Under the pieces are notes generated by a model, which saw only the letters and a list, made by a program, of their open reading frames with translations, had not been told where the DNA came from and ran no database searches. This document shows positions 22,929 to 35,398 of a DNA stretch of 64,000 nucleotides, piece after piece. Position 1 is the first letter of the stretch. Each line of letters starts with the position of its first letter. Source of the stretch: Ectocarpus siliculosus (lineage: Eukaryota; Sar; Phaeophyceae; Ectocarpales; Ectocarpaceae); assembly GCA_000310025.1 (NCBI GenBank), contig FN649735.1, positions 1,612,222-1,676,221 on the forward strand, read 5' to 3'. The position numbers and the translations under genes were made by a program.

Positions 22929-25900
22929 ATGTCGAAAACGCTGGTGTTTGACAATGGGGCAGGTGGTTTGAAGGCTGGCACAGCAGGGCAGCTCCGACCT
23001 TCCCATACCATGCCCAACTGCACTGGCAGGATCAAAGGACAGGCTCAGGTGCTGTGTGCGAACATTGTTTTACTTTCTTTAGTTTAACTTCAGATGGCTG
23101 CAGCCGGTATAGCAGTGTGACTTGAGCTGCACTCATCTTGGGGTGTACCTGTAAATTTTGCTGTCTACATGTATGGGGGTGTTGTATCTTCCGTCATGAA
23201 GCTACTTGTCATGTGTCATGTGTTCGCACATGGCTATGGCTCTTCGCACGCCCCACCCTCACGATGTAACGTTTCATGTTTTCAACAATTTCCTGCTTCG
23301 TTGGGTTGCCGACCGCTGGTGTTGTATGTTGTTGAGAGGTGTATGTATATTCCACGAGGTGAAGTCCAGGCGTGAAGGCTCAATTCGACGACCGCACATC
23401 AATATCTCATGTACCGCTGTGTAGCATGCGTGCAGAGCACGCTCCCTTGGGGCTCACGAAATTCGGGGGCAGAGGACAACTTCCTCTCCGCACCCCCGCC
23501 GACAACGAAACAGCAGTAGTCATCTCTTGTTATCTTCACCTCTGTATTGAGCCTCACACGTTTGTTGTTGTTGTTGTTGTTGTCTTCACATCATAAACCG
23601 TTCCGATCTCCCTCTACCCAGTACCTTCGTATGTCCGTACTGATCCAACACTCGACGCGGTCGATTCCCGTGGTCACAGGTTAACTTACCCTAAAAAGGT
23701 ACACTCAAATAAACTGGCCCCGAGGGGTCCGCAAGTCAATAGAAATCAAGGACAGATATTCTGGAATCCTCCACTCCCTCTGCGCGCTATGCGAGGTATC
23801 AACTGAGACTGGGAGTCACTATCATGGGCCGGAGAGAAAGAGGTACACCCCCTTGGTTCAATCTTGGTACTTCACAACGCAAGCAGAGACAAGGCCATCT
23901 GGCACAGAAAAAGAGAGAAAAAAGGGAGAAAAAGAGAAAAAAGAGAAAAAATAAAATAAAAAGGAAACAGTAAGAAAAAGAGAAATAAAATGAAAATAAA
24001 ATGAAAAAGAGCGAGGACAAAAAGGGACCAGGCCGAAAATAACAAGAAATAAGAGGCAGAAACAGGCACACGATGGAGAGACCACTAACGAACAAGCAAA
24101 CACGCCACGTTTGGTAAGAGGCCGAAATAACATGGATCGCTACCTTGTGCTGCTGGGTACCTGTGCGTTCAACGACAGCTGCAACGACGAAAAGAGGCGT
24201 TTTCTTTTTCGCGTCACGGGCAGAGGCCTCCGCTGTTTTTCTTCGGGCTTGTGCATTGTGATTATGGTGTCGAGACGGCAGCAGTTTGGTACTTACACCA
24301 ATAGCCATCTCCCGGAGACCCTTAAGGTGAAACAAGCTGCCCGACCCCCCCCCCCCCGTCGTCTGAATGTATGCATACCATACGATGCAGCCTTGAGCTC
24401 GCCTGGCGTCAACAATATGGAGTATCATTTACGTCAACATCTTGTCTGTAGCCATCCTCCGACACCGTGTTCTCTCGTTGGCGTTTCTCGGACCAATACC
24501 AAAATCAGATGGTGGTCGGAGACGAGACGGCGCATGCGGCGAGAGACTCGGCGCCGATATCGATCCTGAGACCGTTCGACCGCGGGTACATCACCAACTG
24601 GGAACCCGAGTTCGAGGTGCGCGTTCGACAAGAAGATAATCTGTTGCTTTTGCCGAGAGGAAATACCGGAATCGAACCACTGGGATAAGGAGGGTCTCGA
24701 CGTGTGTACGGGACGTTGAAAGGAGGAAGAGCATTCAAGGGGTGCCTAAACGGACCAAATGGGTGCAGCGACAAGCTTATGTCAAGGTCAAATTGGACTG
24801 GTAACGTCGCTTGTGTATTGTAACGCCCCCTGATTTCGCCAGGGTGGTTGGGCACACGCGGCCTGTAGTTATCCCGAAACCTGTGTAGTTTGCGGCGGTG
24901 GTTTTATCGATGGTGGCGGCAGCTGCTGCTGCTGCTGCTGCTCCTGCTCCTGCTCCTGTTTTCTGCTTTGCCCAATTGTTTGCATAGCGTTTGTTAACTC
25001 CTGCTGCTGCGGCTGCTATTTTCTTTGTGGTGCTATTGTTTGGAAGCCATCATCGGGTTTTATCTTGTAGACCGTGACCCCGGTCTTGTTTTTTCATTTC
25101 GTGCCGTCAGAAGCAGTCCACAGGTATGGCGGAACGTGCGGGATAGGGAATCACGCCGGTGTTTAGTGTGAAAACACCACCACCACCACCAACCACAACA
25201 GCAAACCCCAACAACAACCTTACCAACAACACCGTTTTCAATTGCCTTATCCTCGTCAGGTGTGGCGACGCATGCTTGGACGAAATTTCCTCAACGCCGA
25301 CCCTCGCGACAGCCGCCTCCTTGCCACCGAGGCCCCCTTCGGTCCCCTCGTTCTCCAGGAAGCGGCCAACGAGGTGCGACCTAGACTTGGCGGTTTTAAC
25401 GACTATAGGACGGGGGGTGTTCGTATTGAGAAGGGAAGGATCTTAGAACATGCACGTGCAATCACAGCAAGACTACCTGTTCGAGATATAACCACGGTCG
25501 CACGAGAATTTTTGTAAGAATGCAGGGGGAGAGGACATGCTTGCTTCTAGTAAGAAAATTGGTGGTGCTTTTTTTTTTGTTCCTCTTGCGTTGTTTTCAG
25601 AGAGAAGACAATTGTATCGTGTGTGGAAGGAGTTGTATTCGCGCCAACACACAGCGGAGGTGTGGCTGCAAGGCTGCAGGTTTAGGTCCACTAGCTACTG
25701 TCCTGTTGGCTGCTCGTTGGATCGGACGCCATTACGGCAGCAGGAATGGAATATCCAACCCCGGCCATGGCATCGAAGTGTTGAGAGATATGAAGACGAG
25801 CAGTGCGGTATTCTGCATCGGGTGTGGCACATTGTGTCACGCAATCTTTCCCCTCACCTTTTGAGTCCTTTGTGTTGGTCGACGTTCGAGCGGTAACTGC

Positions 25901-26206
25901 TGTCATCCCGTATCACATTTTTCGTTAACGGGTGGCATCCCCTGTGAGGGCGGTACCCTTGTGATGGCTGTATACTTTTTACTTTTCCAACCATTCTAGA
26001 AGTTGAGCGACTACGCTGCTCACGCCCGCTTGGCATCCGAGCAAGACCAACACGTGAATGACGGGCGTCCTTGATTTTTCGTCTCGACTATCGCACCCAT
26101 CGTCGACGGCCTGCTGGAAACCATGATCGACACTTTTTACCGTGTTTTGGGACTCCCCCGGGCGTGGCTGGGCTGAGCTTGGCTGGCGATCTGTCACATG
26201 CTGTGT

Positions 26207-26237
<31 letters not shown>

Positions 26238-26462
26238 GCTACTGCTGTTGTTGCTGCTGCTGCAGGTGGTGTTTGAAGAGTTCGGGTTCGCGGCGTGCTA
26301 CCGGTGTCCTTCCGCGGCACTGAGCTGCTACCACGAGCAGGTGCTGGAGGAGGAGAGGGAGAGCATGTGAGTTGCTGCTGCTGATACTGCTGATACTGCT
26401 GCCGCTGCCGGGACGTTGTTGTTTTGGTTGTCTCGCCGTAGCAGTGCACCAAGCAGGTTTCT

Positions 26463-26527
<65 letters not shown>

Positions 26528-29500
26528 ATCTTTCTATCTATCTCTATCTATCTCTCTCCCTCTTGTCCCTCTTGACCCTCTGTCTCTCTCTCTCGTGGCC
26601 CTCTCGTTGCTGTAGCAGCGCCCGAACGAATATCAACCCCAACTACTGGTATGCGCACCATCCCCCAGAATGCAGCAGAGTTCGTTTTCCATCCCTCCGC
26701 TAACCTGCTGCTGCTCGTCCTCCTCTTCCGCCCTCCCGTGTTCCTATTTCTCCTCGTGTCCCCCCCCCCTTTTTTTTTGTGTGTCGTGCTTTGTTCTTCC
26801 AACAAAAACTGGCTTCAACGACGATTTATTTCGTTTTTGGACGCCCTCCACTCTCTACGTACGCCCGCAGCCTGAAGGCGCAGATGAAGAAGAGGCGGGC
26901 CGAGCTCAACGCTCACTACGCGCGAGAGGCGAGGGAGGCGGCGGCCAAGGCTAGGGCTGAGGAGGAGGCCGCGAGGGCGGCGGCCGCGGCAAAGGCGGCG
27001 CATGGCCGAGGGACTCGCCTGAGCACGGGGGTATTGGTCGGGGGCGGGAACACCCGGTGAGGAAGGGGGGGGGCGGGGGGGGCGTACGCATGTTTTGGAT
27101 GCCTTAGCTGTTAGACCATTGACCACGGGCGGGTTCGGGGCATGCCTTAGCTGTTATACAATTGCCCACGGGTGGGTTTGGGGCACTCGGGTGTTGCTTG
27201 CGTTTTGCAGGTGGGCGGGTTCGTGCGTCGTACAGCAGTTATCCTTTGTCGCAGAGGAGACAAGTCGGGCACGTAGACCCTTCCCGTATTTACCACTTCC
27301 TTGGTTAATGGGCGGCGATGGAAAAGGGGCGGTAAGGGGGCGCGAGCTCTCGATTCAAACAGGATGAGGGAATGGAAAGCAAGGGGATTTGCTGCCCCCC
27401 CTTGTGCGTATCTCTTCGTCTGGGATCGACCGTGCCGCCCGGCGAAAAATGAGCAGCCATCGGTGGTATGTAGGTGTAATTGCGTGCACCCCTCCCCCCC
27501 TCTGAGCCCATTCATTATTATAAAGTACGCGTGCATTCACAGAAAAGACTGCTCGTTCGAGATATAGCCACAGTCCAAGGGTATGTGCCGAAGCCTTTTT
27601 TTGTTGTTGTTGGATGAACACGAGTCGTCGAGGGCACTGATTTAACTGGAATGGAACAGTTGAAAGATTAATGCTTTTATTCTAATAAGAATGGAACACA
27701 GGGGACGCCGTGTCCTTTTTTCCCTTGACGGGATGGAGGCTCGACGAAAAGAGGCGTGCGGGAGGGGCGGGGATATCAAGGAGCGGCGTGAAAAGGCCAG
27801 CAGGTCGAGGTCGGGGTGTTGGGGGCAAAAGCGGTTTGGTTGTCGGAAGACTTTTACTCTAGCTCGTGAAGGCTTCGAGTATCTGGCTTTCTCGATATAC
27901 CCTCCGCCGCATGCCCTCGCAGCCCTTCCCCGTGCCATGTTACGCCGCGCATTTTCTGCCGGTCCCGATCCCCACCAATCAAAAAACACCCCTCTCGGCT
28001 CCTCTCCCCCGGCCGTCTCAATTTGACGTCTCTTTATTGACGTTAATTTTTCGGCGTGTGAAGTTATTCGGGTGTTCCTAGAGAAACTCGCGCCCGGTTC
28101 TTTGCTCTCTCTCGTCGCCATCTGCCCTCTCCTGTCTTCCTTGATCTCTCCCTCTTCGTGAGGGGCGAGGAAGGTTGACGGGAGAGGGTGGGAGGCGCTT
28201 GAGAGAGACGTTGGATGGGTGTGTGCCGTGGCGGACAGGTTTCCCTCAGCTAGAATTGCTGTGAAAGGAGAAGTATTACGCCACGGACATTTGTTGTGCA
28301 GGCGCGGCTGCTGCTTTGTATACTATTGGTACGGTTGTCTTCCCCATAACACACGCTGAGCAGGCGCTCATCACGTTGTGCCAACTAGTAGTTGACACCA
28401 CTTTGAGCTTGGTATCAGACATCTGTGCGTTTCTAGCTCTCATCTTTCGTTTATTCCCTCGGAAACTTCGACAATACTACCTTCTTTTGTCTACTATTTT
28501 GTCATGTGATTTTTTTTGGGGGGGGAGGGTCTCGTTTTTTGGCTTCGGCTCGCGGGCAGTGAATTTGTGCTTGGGCCGCGATAGACGAGAAGAACAGTGC
28601 TTTGCCTGGGGTGCGAAATGAAAGGAGACGATATTTTTCTCGGAATGTTCCGTTTGGTGAGCCCAAAACCTCCGCAATGGTTTGCCGAAGAACAATTTGG
28701 TGGGCACTGCTGCGTACCACTACCGCAATCGAATGGAGCCGCGCTCGCGAAGTTCTCTCGTGCTCGCGAAAGGCGCGGCAGCGCCTCTGTTCCCTCGAAA
28801 CGCGACTCCGACACCGATCACCTTCTCGTGTCAAAGCTCAAGCTCGGTACAGCCGTAGTTGCATGTGTAGGTTGAATAACTAATTTCATCGAGCTGCTTA
28901 CATCGTGCAGTTTGACTTCGATAAACTCGTACTTGTATTTTTTTTGCGACCATCATCCCTTGCGGCTTTCCACCCCTTCCTCTTGCGTGTGGAAATACGA
29001 AAACCCCTCTCCCAAGACAACGGTACGATCCCACCGATCCGGAAGGGGTGATGGGACTGGCGCACTCGAAGGGAAGCAGCGGTAGCAGTTCCGCCGCTGC
29101 CGCTTCCAAGTCGCCGGAAGAAGAACGAGAAGAAGACGAAAAGGAAGAGGACGACGAGGAAATGGAGGAGGAAGAAGTTTGGGAGAAGGAGGAGGACGTG
29201 CAGCTGGACGACCCCGCCGCCGCCGAAGGCGGCGGTGGTGGTGGTGGTGCGGGTGCGGCGGATCTGCTGCTGCTTGGCGGCGGGGCCGGGAAGGGGCTCG
29301 CCATGTCGGACGTGTGCATCGTCGTGGACTCCGGGTTCTCGTTCACGCACATCCTGCCGTTCTACCAGGGCCGCGCTCTGCACAAGTCGGTGAGCGCTGC
29401 TGCTGCTGGTGTGGGAGCGGGCTACAGAGGGCGCCACCGCTTGAAAAACTTGTTGTTTTTGCCCCCCCCCGAGGCTCGTTTCTTGGTTCCTCTGTGGGGT

Positions 29501-31375
29501 TGCTTTAGGATTCGGCTTCAATGGTGTTTGGTGTTAAGTGGACAGGATTCGTACCGTACGTTCAGGTTCTTGAACTTCTCCTTACTTGATGGGATTTCAT
29601 TGACGGGTTCTTCATTTAGTGGTGGCGGTTTCTGAAGTTGTCAGCTTGTTTTCATCCCTCTGACGAGCATGTAGGTTGTTTGGTGCCAACCAAACTAGAG
29701 GGGAGTTGGGGGATGCCGTACATTCCTCTGCATGTGTTGTGTACCCTTGGTAAGTGTGTCTTGAGTTTGTCGTTGGTGGGCATTCGGCTTCCTTTTTTTT
29801 TTATCAGAGCCGGGCTCTACTCGCAAGCACGAAATGGGTCGGGTTGAGCCAGGGGCGGCGAGAACGGGCGGTCAGACACGCGACTGGAATGCCCTGTCAC
29901 TTTTAACACAATATTTTGGTACTATCTTTATTCTCCTACCGTAGTGTCTCGTTTTACCAATGTACTTTTCGCGCACTCTGCTGCCCCCCCCCAACACACC
30001 CTGTGCTGCCCCCCTCACTGCACTCGGTTCCTGTCTTGCTGTATGCGCCTCTTGCGTGCTCTTGGAACCCTTTCCTGTCCTGTCGTATCCAGGCGCTTAG
30101 GGTGAACGTGGGCGGGAAGTTGCTGACCAACTACCTGAAGGAGGTCGTGTCATACCGGCAGTGGAATATGATGGACGAGTTCGAGGTGAGACTTGGCTCC
30201 TCCTCGGACTTGTCTTAGAGCCCACAGGCCTTGTCTTAAGACGCATCGGCCTATTTAAGTTGTATGCCAGTCCAAGAACGGTTGTTCTGCCGGCGTCGAC
30301 TGCGTGTTTCGCGGTGTTGTTCGTGTCGGGTGGTGTTGACAAAGGGCGTGAGCTTGTGCATGTTTCCGTGGCGTTAGTCGTGCCTAGTGCACTTGACAAC
30401 AGGCGTTCACGTCTGCATGTTTCCGTGATATTGTTCGTGCCGAACACGCTTGAAAACAGGCGTTCACTGCTGCTGTATCACTGTCTTAGCTCTCTGTTGG
30501 TGGGCGGTCGGGAACGGTCTTACGATTACGGTTGGGCCATGGTTTTGAGAGATCGGCGCGCTTCAGGCCTGGCGCACGATGGTATTCCTTTGAAGGTTGT
30601 CCTGTATTCGGGACGATTCGACGCGCCGATAGTGGCACGATGATGAGTGATGAGTTCTGGCAGCTTTTTACGTCCCTCTCCCCACGCACGCAGAGACCGG
30701 GTTGGGATTGTCTGCGTGCGCGCGATATTCGAAAGGCTGCTGTCCCTCCCCACCCACCGCCGAATACATTTTTTTAGCCACGTTTGGCAAAATACGAAGG
30801 CACGATTGGCCATCGGTGATCAGTCCTGTGGGGACAACGCTCCGTCCTTTCGAGGACGCGTGGCCAATGGTCTAACAGCAGGGCATGCAAAACATAAGAC
30901 GCCCCTCGCCCCCCCACCCCCCGGTCTCTGACAGGTTATGCAGGACGTGAAAGACTCGTTGAGTTACGTTAGTCTCGACCTGGACGCCGATCTTCGCGCG
31001 GCACGCAACGTCAGACCAGGCAACCCGATCGTCAGGTGAGCACAGCGGCTGCTACTATACCGCTTCTCTAAGGAACGGTGCTGTCGATGAAGAACAGTTC
31101 GCGGCGGTCGAGTCTTCAAATTTGTTTTTCTCCCAGTGATGGACGCTCAGTCGCGGCGGCGGGGGCGGCAATCGGTGATCATCCCGTGAGTCTTCCCTCG
31201 CGCATTCGCACGCACGCTCTGTTCTCTATGTGTTTTTCGCTGCTGTTCCTATGGCGTTCGTGAAGTGCTGTTGCCTCTCTGCTGTTGTTGTCGATGCTGC
31301 TGCTACTGTAGTTGCGTTTTTGCTGTTGTTGATGGCGTTCGAACAGTGCTGCTGCCACTGTTGTTGTCGTTGCTA

Positions 31376-31435
<60 letters not shown>

Positions 31436-33240
31436 AAGTCCATTGATTCCGTTCACGCTGTCGTCGTTTGTTCATCTGCCAACCAGAGAATTCGTCCTCC
31501 CGGACCGCAAGACCGTGATGAAGGGCTTTGCTAGAGAGGTGGACTGGGACGCCCGCGTGAAGCGACGACAGCAGGAGGAGCTCGGGGTGGAGGATGAACA
31601 ACAGCCGCAGGTAACTTTAACTCTGTCTACCTAAACGCCAGGCATGGCCCGGCACCTTTATTGTTGATGAATCTTTTTTTTGACCTGGACGCGAAGCATG
31701 CGCCGGCACCTTTATTGTGGAGGCTTCTTTTCTCACATAAATTCGGAACGTGGTTCGGCACCTTTGTTTGTTGATGCGTCTTTGTTACCTAAACGCTATT
31801 TAGAACATGGCTCTCGGCACCTTTTGGGGTGATGCGTGATGGTGTTCAGTTCACGACCATACGATGTTAGCTCCTTGACTCGATACGGCCGCCGCCGCCG
31901 CCGCCGCCGCTGGCGGCTGGTGCTCCTTTCCGTGTGTGCGCATGTAGGTCCTGACGATGGGAAACGAGCGGTTTCACATACCGGAGGTGCTCTTCAACCC
32001 GTCCAACATCGGGCTGAGACAGATGGGGCTCTCGGAGGCCGTCGCGACATGCATAGAACGGTGACTATAGAAGCAGCATGTTGATTATAGCCGGTGAATA
32101 GAGAACGGAGATGGTAGGCCGGGGATTAGTAAACGGGGATTATTGAACGGAGGTGACGGTGATTTAGAAAAGAACGGGGATTGTAGAAGTGATTATCGCA
32201 CCCGTGATTATGGCACGGGGTTTGTGCCGAGGCTTGGGTGGTGGGTTTGTTGGAGAAGTTGTACATAGGGCCATGAGTCTATGAATCTGTCTGCGGGCGA
32301 ATCTATCACTCGATGAGTCAGTCGTGTAGGGCTTGGTGAGGTCTCGCTTTGACGCCGGGGGAAGATGAGGCCACGTGTCCGGTGGTGCATGTGTTGGCAT
32401 TGTTTTTTCATTCGGCGCCGTTTGGGCTTTCTCCTTTGGCGTGGACTGCGCCAATCGGCTGGTCAGAAGAATTAGGTACGCAGTAGCGGGGGGTGGTGTG
32501 ACGACGGCCCCCTTGTTATGCATGGCCGACGGTGCACGATTCCTACATGACTTTTCTATTTCTTGCTGTTTTTTGGCGGTCTCGATGCCCGTTTCCGGGC
32601 GTTTTTGCTTTCTTTTGGTATGTGTGTTTTCTCTCTTCATCTCGCTGCGTCCCCCGACACTGCTCTCCTCGGGTACCGCTTCTGCTTTCCTTAACCCACC
32701 CTTTTTTTTGTATGTTCCCCTACGGCGCCCATTCCCCTCCCCAATGCTGCCAAAGTTGCCCCGCTGCGCTGCGACCACAGTTCTACGCTAACGTCCTCCT
32801 TACGGGGGGAAACTGCGCCATCCCCAACCTGAGGGAGCGGCTTTACAGAGACCTACGGGCCTCCGCCCCCATTCACTGCGAGGTCAACGTCATCCTGCCG
32901 GAGGAGCCCATGCTGCACGCTTGGCGAGGTATGGAAACCTTTCCAAACGGTATCTATCTCGCCGATCATTGCGGAAATGCGGGGAGACCTGAACAAATAG
33001 TATTTTTGTGGCGTTCGTGTGAACGTGTGAAGTCTGTCCTTGTGTGTACGTGTAGCTTTCCGATCTCATGTTCTGTTGTTTTGTGTGCGTGTTAACTCAC
33101 ATACCTTCGGTCTCATGAACCCAACGTTAGGTGGGTCGCTTTTCGGCGCCAGTCCGGAGTTCGGCAGCTTCGCCGTGAGCAAGCAAGAGTACGACGAGTT
33201 CGGACACCACATCTGCAAGATCAGATACGCCGACTGGTGA
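22929..33240 (+). CDS. ARP6: Actin-related protein 6 (SWR1/SRCAP complex subunit)
   Basis: A nuclear actin-fold protein that helps the SWR1/SRCAP complex exchange H2A for H2A.Z. Thirteen exons join in phase to 582 codons: 22929-23048, 24509-24616, 25260-25373, 26266-26366, 26616-26648, 26871-27056, ~29017-29389, 30093-30185, 30935-31035, 31487-31610, 31948-32060, 32756-32928, 33131-33240. Family landmarks in order: [13 protein letters not shown] at the N-terminus, [120 protein letters not shown] and the C-terminal [17 protein letters not shown]. Known homologues have roughly 400-430 residues; the excess is a lineage-specific insertion from exons 5-7 (basic Ala-rich helix, then an acidic run). 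The acceptor of exon 7 (29,017) is the least certain join. Confidence 0.93.
23897..24030 (+). repeat. Purine-rich A/G tract in ARP6 intron 1
   Basis: More than 100 bases are almost pure A and G (AGAGAAAAA-type units). The long Phe/Ser/Leu-rich frames on the opposite strand here follow from this composition and are not genes. Confidence 0.8.
24921..24958 (+). repeat. CTG/CTC microsatellite in ARP6 intron 2
   Basis: Roughly seven CTG units run into CTCCTG units on the sense strand, about 300 bases upstream of the exon 3 acceptor at 25,259. Confidence 0.85.
26206..26265 (+). repeat. CTG microsatellite running into the ARP6 intron 3 acceptor
   Basis: About 18 CTG-type units with a few interruptions continue to the CAG acceptor of exon 4 (26266), taking the place of the polypyrimidine tract. 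Confidence 0.9.
26462..26522 (+). repeat. (CT)n microsatellite in ARP6 intron 4
   Basis: An almost pure CT dinucleotide tract of about 60 bases followed by a diverged CTAT/CTTT tail, about 100 bases upstream of the exon 5 acceptor at 26,615. Confidence 0.92.
27061..27185 (-). mobile_element. LINE 3'-tail fragment in ARP6 intron 6, partly duplicated
   Basis: A G-run is followed by a block resembling the reverse complement of the LINE tail (GATGCCTTAGC and GTTAGACCATTGACCACG). A second diverged copy of about 40 bases follows near 27,140, giving a local tandem duplication. Read on the - strand the element ends in poly-C like the LINE at the right edge. Confidence 0.65.
30302..30475 (+). repeat. 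Minisatellite with units of about 57 bases in ARP6 intron 8
   Basis: Three diverged tandem units begin near 30302, 30358 and 30416. Shared blocks are GCATGTTTCCGTG, TTCGTGCC, CTTGACAACAGGCGTTCAC. The first unit is the most diverged. Confidence 0.75.
30761..30921 (+). mobile_element. 5'-truncated LINE 3' end in ARP6 intron 8
   Basis: About 160 bases match, with modest divergence, the 3' terminal non-coding part of the LINE at 62,898-63,055. Shared blocks include TTGGCAAA, CGATTGGCCATCGGTGATC, CTCCGTCC, GAGGACGCGTGG and GGCATGCAAAACATAAGA, then a C-rich end. The element stops 13 bases before the acceptor of exon 9 (30934), so its C-tract now lies at the intron's pyrimidine tract. Confidence 0.85.
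31376..31435 (+). repeat. (CTG)n microsatellite in the ARP6 intron before the EFVLPD exon
   Basis: About 19-20 nearly perfect CTG units on the sense strand, about 50 bases upstream of the acceptor at 31,486. It is the longest pure triplet run in the window. The poly-Cys, poly-Leu and poly-Ala frames across it are not genes. Confidence 0.95.
31620..31842 (+). repeat. Four diverged tandem units of about 55 bases in an ARP6 intron
   Basis: Units are anchored on CGGCACCTTT at about 31650, 31704, 31756 and 31815, with spacings of 54, 52 and 59 bases. The rest of the unit carries ATTGTTGATG and ACCTAAACGC-like blocks. Confidence 0.75.
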
Positions 33241-35360
33241 TGGCCTCATGATCCGGTCGCTTCGTGATGCCGCGGAACGACATTCATGTTCCCGTCGACA
33301 TCTTGAGCGTTGCTTGTTGCCGATTGTCGTGATGGCGTGGAGATGCGCGTACAGGTTTAAAGTTGGATTCGTTCCGTGTTGACACTGGTCGACGATTGAA
33401 GTGCCGATGAGAAATGCTGAAAATGCCGGTGAGAGGTGCTGCTCCTGTGTGCTACCACTTCTTGTGGCTGCTGCTGAGCGGAGCGGTTGGTTCCAAGAAG
33501 CACAGCATATTTTTTAAGCTGGTGATGAGTGCATTCCTGCCATTGGCTGTTAACGCCGTCCGTGCACGGGTTGTGTGTGTTGTTGGCTGTTCGTGAGGGA
33601 CTCGAGTTGGGTGGGTGTGATTTGAAGGCGTGTGCGGTGGCACCAGTCACTGTGGTCCTGCCTGCGTGCACACCATTTTGTCTCGTGGTGTTTGTGTGCG
33701 GATGTACAAAAAAGACCTCGAAGCGAGAGGTTCTCATTTTCTTGCCGTCCCCCGCCCGCGGGTCTCTTACGACCTACAACAGTCTGCTGCTGTCTTTGCA
33801 GAGCTACAGACATACGATCCGCGTTCGCGCAGAGAGAATCTGCTGTGCGTTCTTCCAATGTTTTGTTTGGCGAGCAAGGCCTTGGCAGTCCCCTTTTCTC
33901 CCGTCAGCATTTGTATGGTCACGAACAAGCGTCTTCGAAGTGTACCATCACGCCGCAATTTGAGCACGCGAGCGTGACCATCCGATCAGGCGCGTACGTG
34001 TAGGCCACGGCGCGCGTGGGAGGGGGGGGGGGGGGGGGGGTCGACCCCGCTTCATCGACAAAACAACGAGAAGCGTATGTAGATTCATCTTAACCGATCG
34101 CGACGCTCTTTTTCGAAGTGCTGCTGCTTTCATTTTGTGGCTCTACATTGTGGCCGTGTAGCATCCACAATGCTCTGGTGGTGGCACAAGTCTTCTGAGC
34201 TCCTGTCCCCTGTTCAGCCGTCGTCGACAAAGAGGAAATAAGAAATATTTTCCAGCTAGTTTACAAGTGGATGTACAATCGAAAGACTTGTACATCCGCT
34301 GGAGAAATTCACTACAGAATCGAACGGGTGTGTTGGAAGTATTTGCTTTGGAGACGCCCTTTGTACAGATTTCCCTCGCTGACAAAACAAAGAGAGTTTG
34401 CATCAGCATGAACGGTAAATCCGTAAATCCCCCGTCCGCCCACCGCCCGCATCCAACGACCACCGACCGGTACGCGGAACGTGTCGCGCATTGGTTCGGT
34501 AAGAATCCTTTTCGAACTTTTGGAAACCCCATTTTCTGTCAGCGAGTCCATTTTGCAGCTCTGGTCATCGGCTATCTCTTACCCGTGTTCGGCGTTATAG
34601 TCGTCTCCCTCCCTCCCTTCAACTCTCTCCCGGCTGGTACAATGGTGAGGCTATCTCCTGCTTTAGCGATTTGTGTCACTGTATCGGCGTAAGATCCGTT
34701 CTGCACCATGCGAAACATGCCTTTTTTTGAAACAGCAGTGGGCAACTGAGCCTGCTGTTGAGAATATCGCCAGGTAGAGTCATCAGTCGAGGACGGTGGC
34801 AAGCACAACTGCTGTTGATCTGTTGATGTTGGGGGACAGGTGATTGTCGTGGTGGAGATGTTCCCGCCCCCGCATAGTTGCCATGATCATACCTAGCCTA
34901 CGCACAATACACAACCTGTCAAACAATGCTTGGTAAGGTGCCTGTTCCCCGCTGGTGATGAGGCGGTACGCAAGGCTATTGTGCACTGCTGTGCACTAGC
35001 CGCCGCGTGGGGAGGGCTTCAAGCCACACGTGGGTCTCTGAACTAACGCCGCCACTGCTCGACACCAAACCTTATGACTTATATCTCAAAGCATATTCCA
35101 TGCCAGTGCTTGGCTGCTTGGCCTCAAGTGCCTCGGCTACTGCTTTATTGCAAGGGATCTACTGTGTAACCAAGGGAGGGAGGAGTTCGTGGACGCGGAC
35201 TTCGGCCACCTGGACCCAGGTTGTTGGCACCAGTACCCAGGTTGTCGGCACCAGTCCCGGGGCTGTACATCCGGCGAAATCAAGTCTTCACTACCTGTAT
35301 GCATGCCGCTGCATAATGGCTCAACGCCGATCTGCATTCTTAGTATGCCGCTGCTTGCCG

Positions 35361-35398
<38 letters not shown>

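Noticed and set aside
23799-24428. 209-codon - strand frame rich in Phe, Leu and Ser, looking like a membrane protein
   Set aside because: It comes from the purine-rich tract in ARP6 intron 1; no motif, and parallel frames are open there too.
31137-31185. Possible extra ARP6 micro-exon between TTCTCCCAG and CCCGTGAGT
   Set aside because: Splice sites look good, but including it breaks the frame into the EFVLPD exon, whereas joining 31035 directly to 31487 restores the family sequence (NPIV-REFVLPD). It might be a rare alternative exon.
31179-31601. Open frames with poly-Ala, poly-Cys and poly-Leu
   Set aside because: Produced by the intronic (CTG)n tract; different frames give different homopolymers, as expected for a microsatellite.
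34267-34692. 141-codon + strand frame with a hydrophobic stretch
   Set aside because: No recognisable domain, no splice or start context, and it lies in the ARP6-SKI8 spacer; could be real but not supportable.
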